6,476 bases of DNA from Pseudomonadota bacterium (GTDB taxonomy: Bacteria > Pseudomonadota > Alphaproteobacteria > Rhizobiales > Rhizobiaceae): positions 1 to 6,476 of the forward strand of contig JAEWKX010000212.1 in the NCBI GenBank assembly GCA_023393575.1, in the 5' to 3' direction. A program made the position numbers and the translations under genes. The notes under the pieces are model-generated. The model did not search any database and had not been told where the DNA came from. It saw nothing but the letters and a program-made list of their open reading frames with translations. Position 1 is the first letter of the stretch. Each line of letters begins with the position of its first letter. This document shows, piece by piece, positions 6,064 to 6,476 of this stretch.

Positions 6064-6476
6064 ATGACGTCGAAACTCGAACAGCTCCGTTCCATGACCA
6101 CGGTGGTCGCCGATACCGGCGACATCGAGGCGGTCGCACGCCTCAAGCCGGTCGATTGCACGACCAATCCGACGATCGTCCTCAAGGCGCTCGGCACGCC
6201 GATGTTCGCGGATGCGGTGAAGGAAGCCATCACCTGGGGCAAATCGCGCAACGGCGGTTCGGATGCCGTCGTCGCGGAAGTCGCCGATCGGCTGGCGATT
6301 TCCGTCGGTACGGCGCTCGCCGAACTGGTGCCCGGCCGCGTCTCGACGGAAGTCGACGCGGATCTTTCCTTCGATACGGAAGCCTCCATCGCCAAGGCGC
6401 GCGCCATCGTCGCTGCCTATAAGGAGCGCGGCATCGAGCGCGACCGCATCCTCATCAAGCTGGCGTCGACCTGGGA
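6064..6476 (+). CDS. tal: Transaldolase, TalB type (3' partial)
   Basis: Transaldolase moves a three-carbon dihydroxyacetone unit between sedoheptulose 7-phosphate and glyceraldehyde 3-phosphate in the non-oxidative pentose phosphate pathway, in the cytoplasm. The 137 complete visible codons align without gaps at key positions with E. coli TalB from memory: D17 in VVADTGD, N35 in CTTNP, E96 in STEVDA, and the Schiff-base lysine K132 in ILIKLASTW. The window ends five codons later, so well over half of a roughly 320-residue protein is missing. AAGGA (6051-6055), 8 bases before the ATG at 6064, supports this start. The frame is also open to an ATG at 6019, which would add 15 atypical residues. 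The gene is divergent from the SorC-family regulator, its most likely controller. Confidence 0.95.
   Translation, partial: MTSKLEQLRSMTTVVADTGDIEAVARLKPVDCTTNPTIVLKALGTPMFADAVKEAITWGKSRNGGSDAVVAEVADRLAISVGTALAELVPGRVSTEVDADLSFDTEASIAKARAIVAAYKERGIERDRILIKLASTW

Noticed and set aside
1..6476. Signs of a mobile element, CRISPR array, toxin-antitoxin pair or defence island
   Set aside because: I found no transposase or integrase, tandem repeat array, tRNA-linked repeat or unusual composition. All sizeable coding regions are recognisable core-type genes.

Overview
The window is about 6.5 kb of GC-rich, densely coding bacterial chromosome. The protein types and wording (an EI24-type membrane protein with an NGYLLGRE motif, a DUF2244 protein beside nth, a TalB-like transaldolase, and a CTTGAC-type promoter box) fit an alphaproteobacterium, most likely of the Rhizobiales and probably Rhizobiaceae. 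This assignment comes from recognising the protein families, not from a search. I see no mobile element, CRISPR array, rRNA or tRNA, and no sign of recent transfer. It reads as core chromosome.

Layout from left to right. An EI24-domain membrane protein (5' end cut off by the window) is followed on the + strand by recQ. recQ converges on nth (- strand) across a 31-bp gap. nth is divergent from a small DUF2244 membrane protein (+ strand), whose best start is a GTG at 3452 with a strong Shine-Dalgarno. Next on the + strand is a two-domain protein that joins an AraC-type DNA-binding domain to an O6-alkylguanine-DNA alkyltransferase domain, resembling Ada without its N-terminal zinc domain. It converges on a SorC/DeoR-family sugar-responsive regulator (- strand). 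That regulator is divergent from a transaldolase gene (tal, + strand), which runs off the right edge just after its catalytic lysine.

Two themes stand out. The middle of the window gathers three genome-maintenance genes: recQ helicase, endonuclease III, and the alkyltransferase. They do not form one operon, because orientations alternate. The right end is a regulator/enzyme pair for the non-oxidative pentose phosphate pathway. In its 157-bp divergent intergenic region a palindrome, CGACAT-N7-ATGTCG, overlaps the predicted -10 box of the regulator, which suggests autoregulation and perhaps control of tal.

Nothing here looks like a new defence, mobile or biosynthetic system. The points worth a second look are regulatory: the SorC operator, the palindrome over the nth start codon, and the inverted repeats before recQ and before the alkyltransferase gene. 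A further one is the missing sensor domain of the Ada-like protein.
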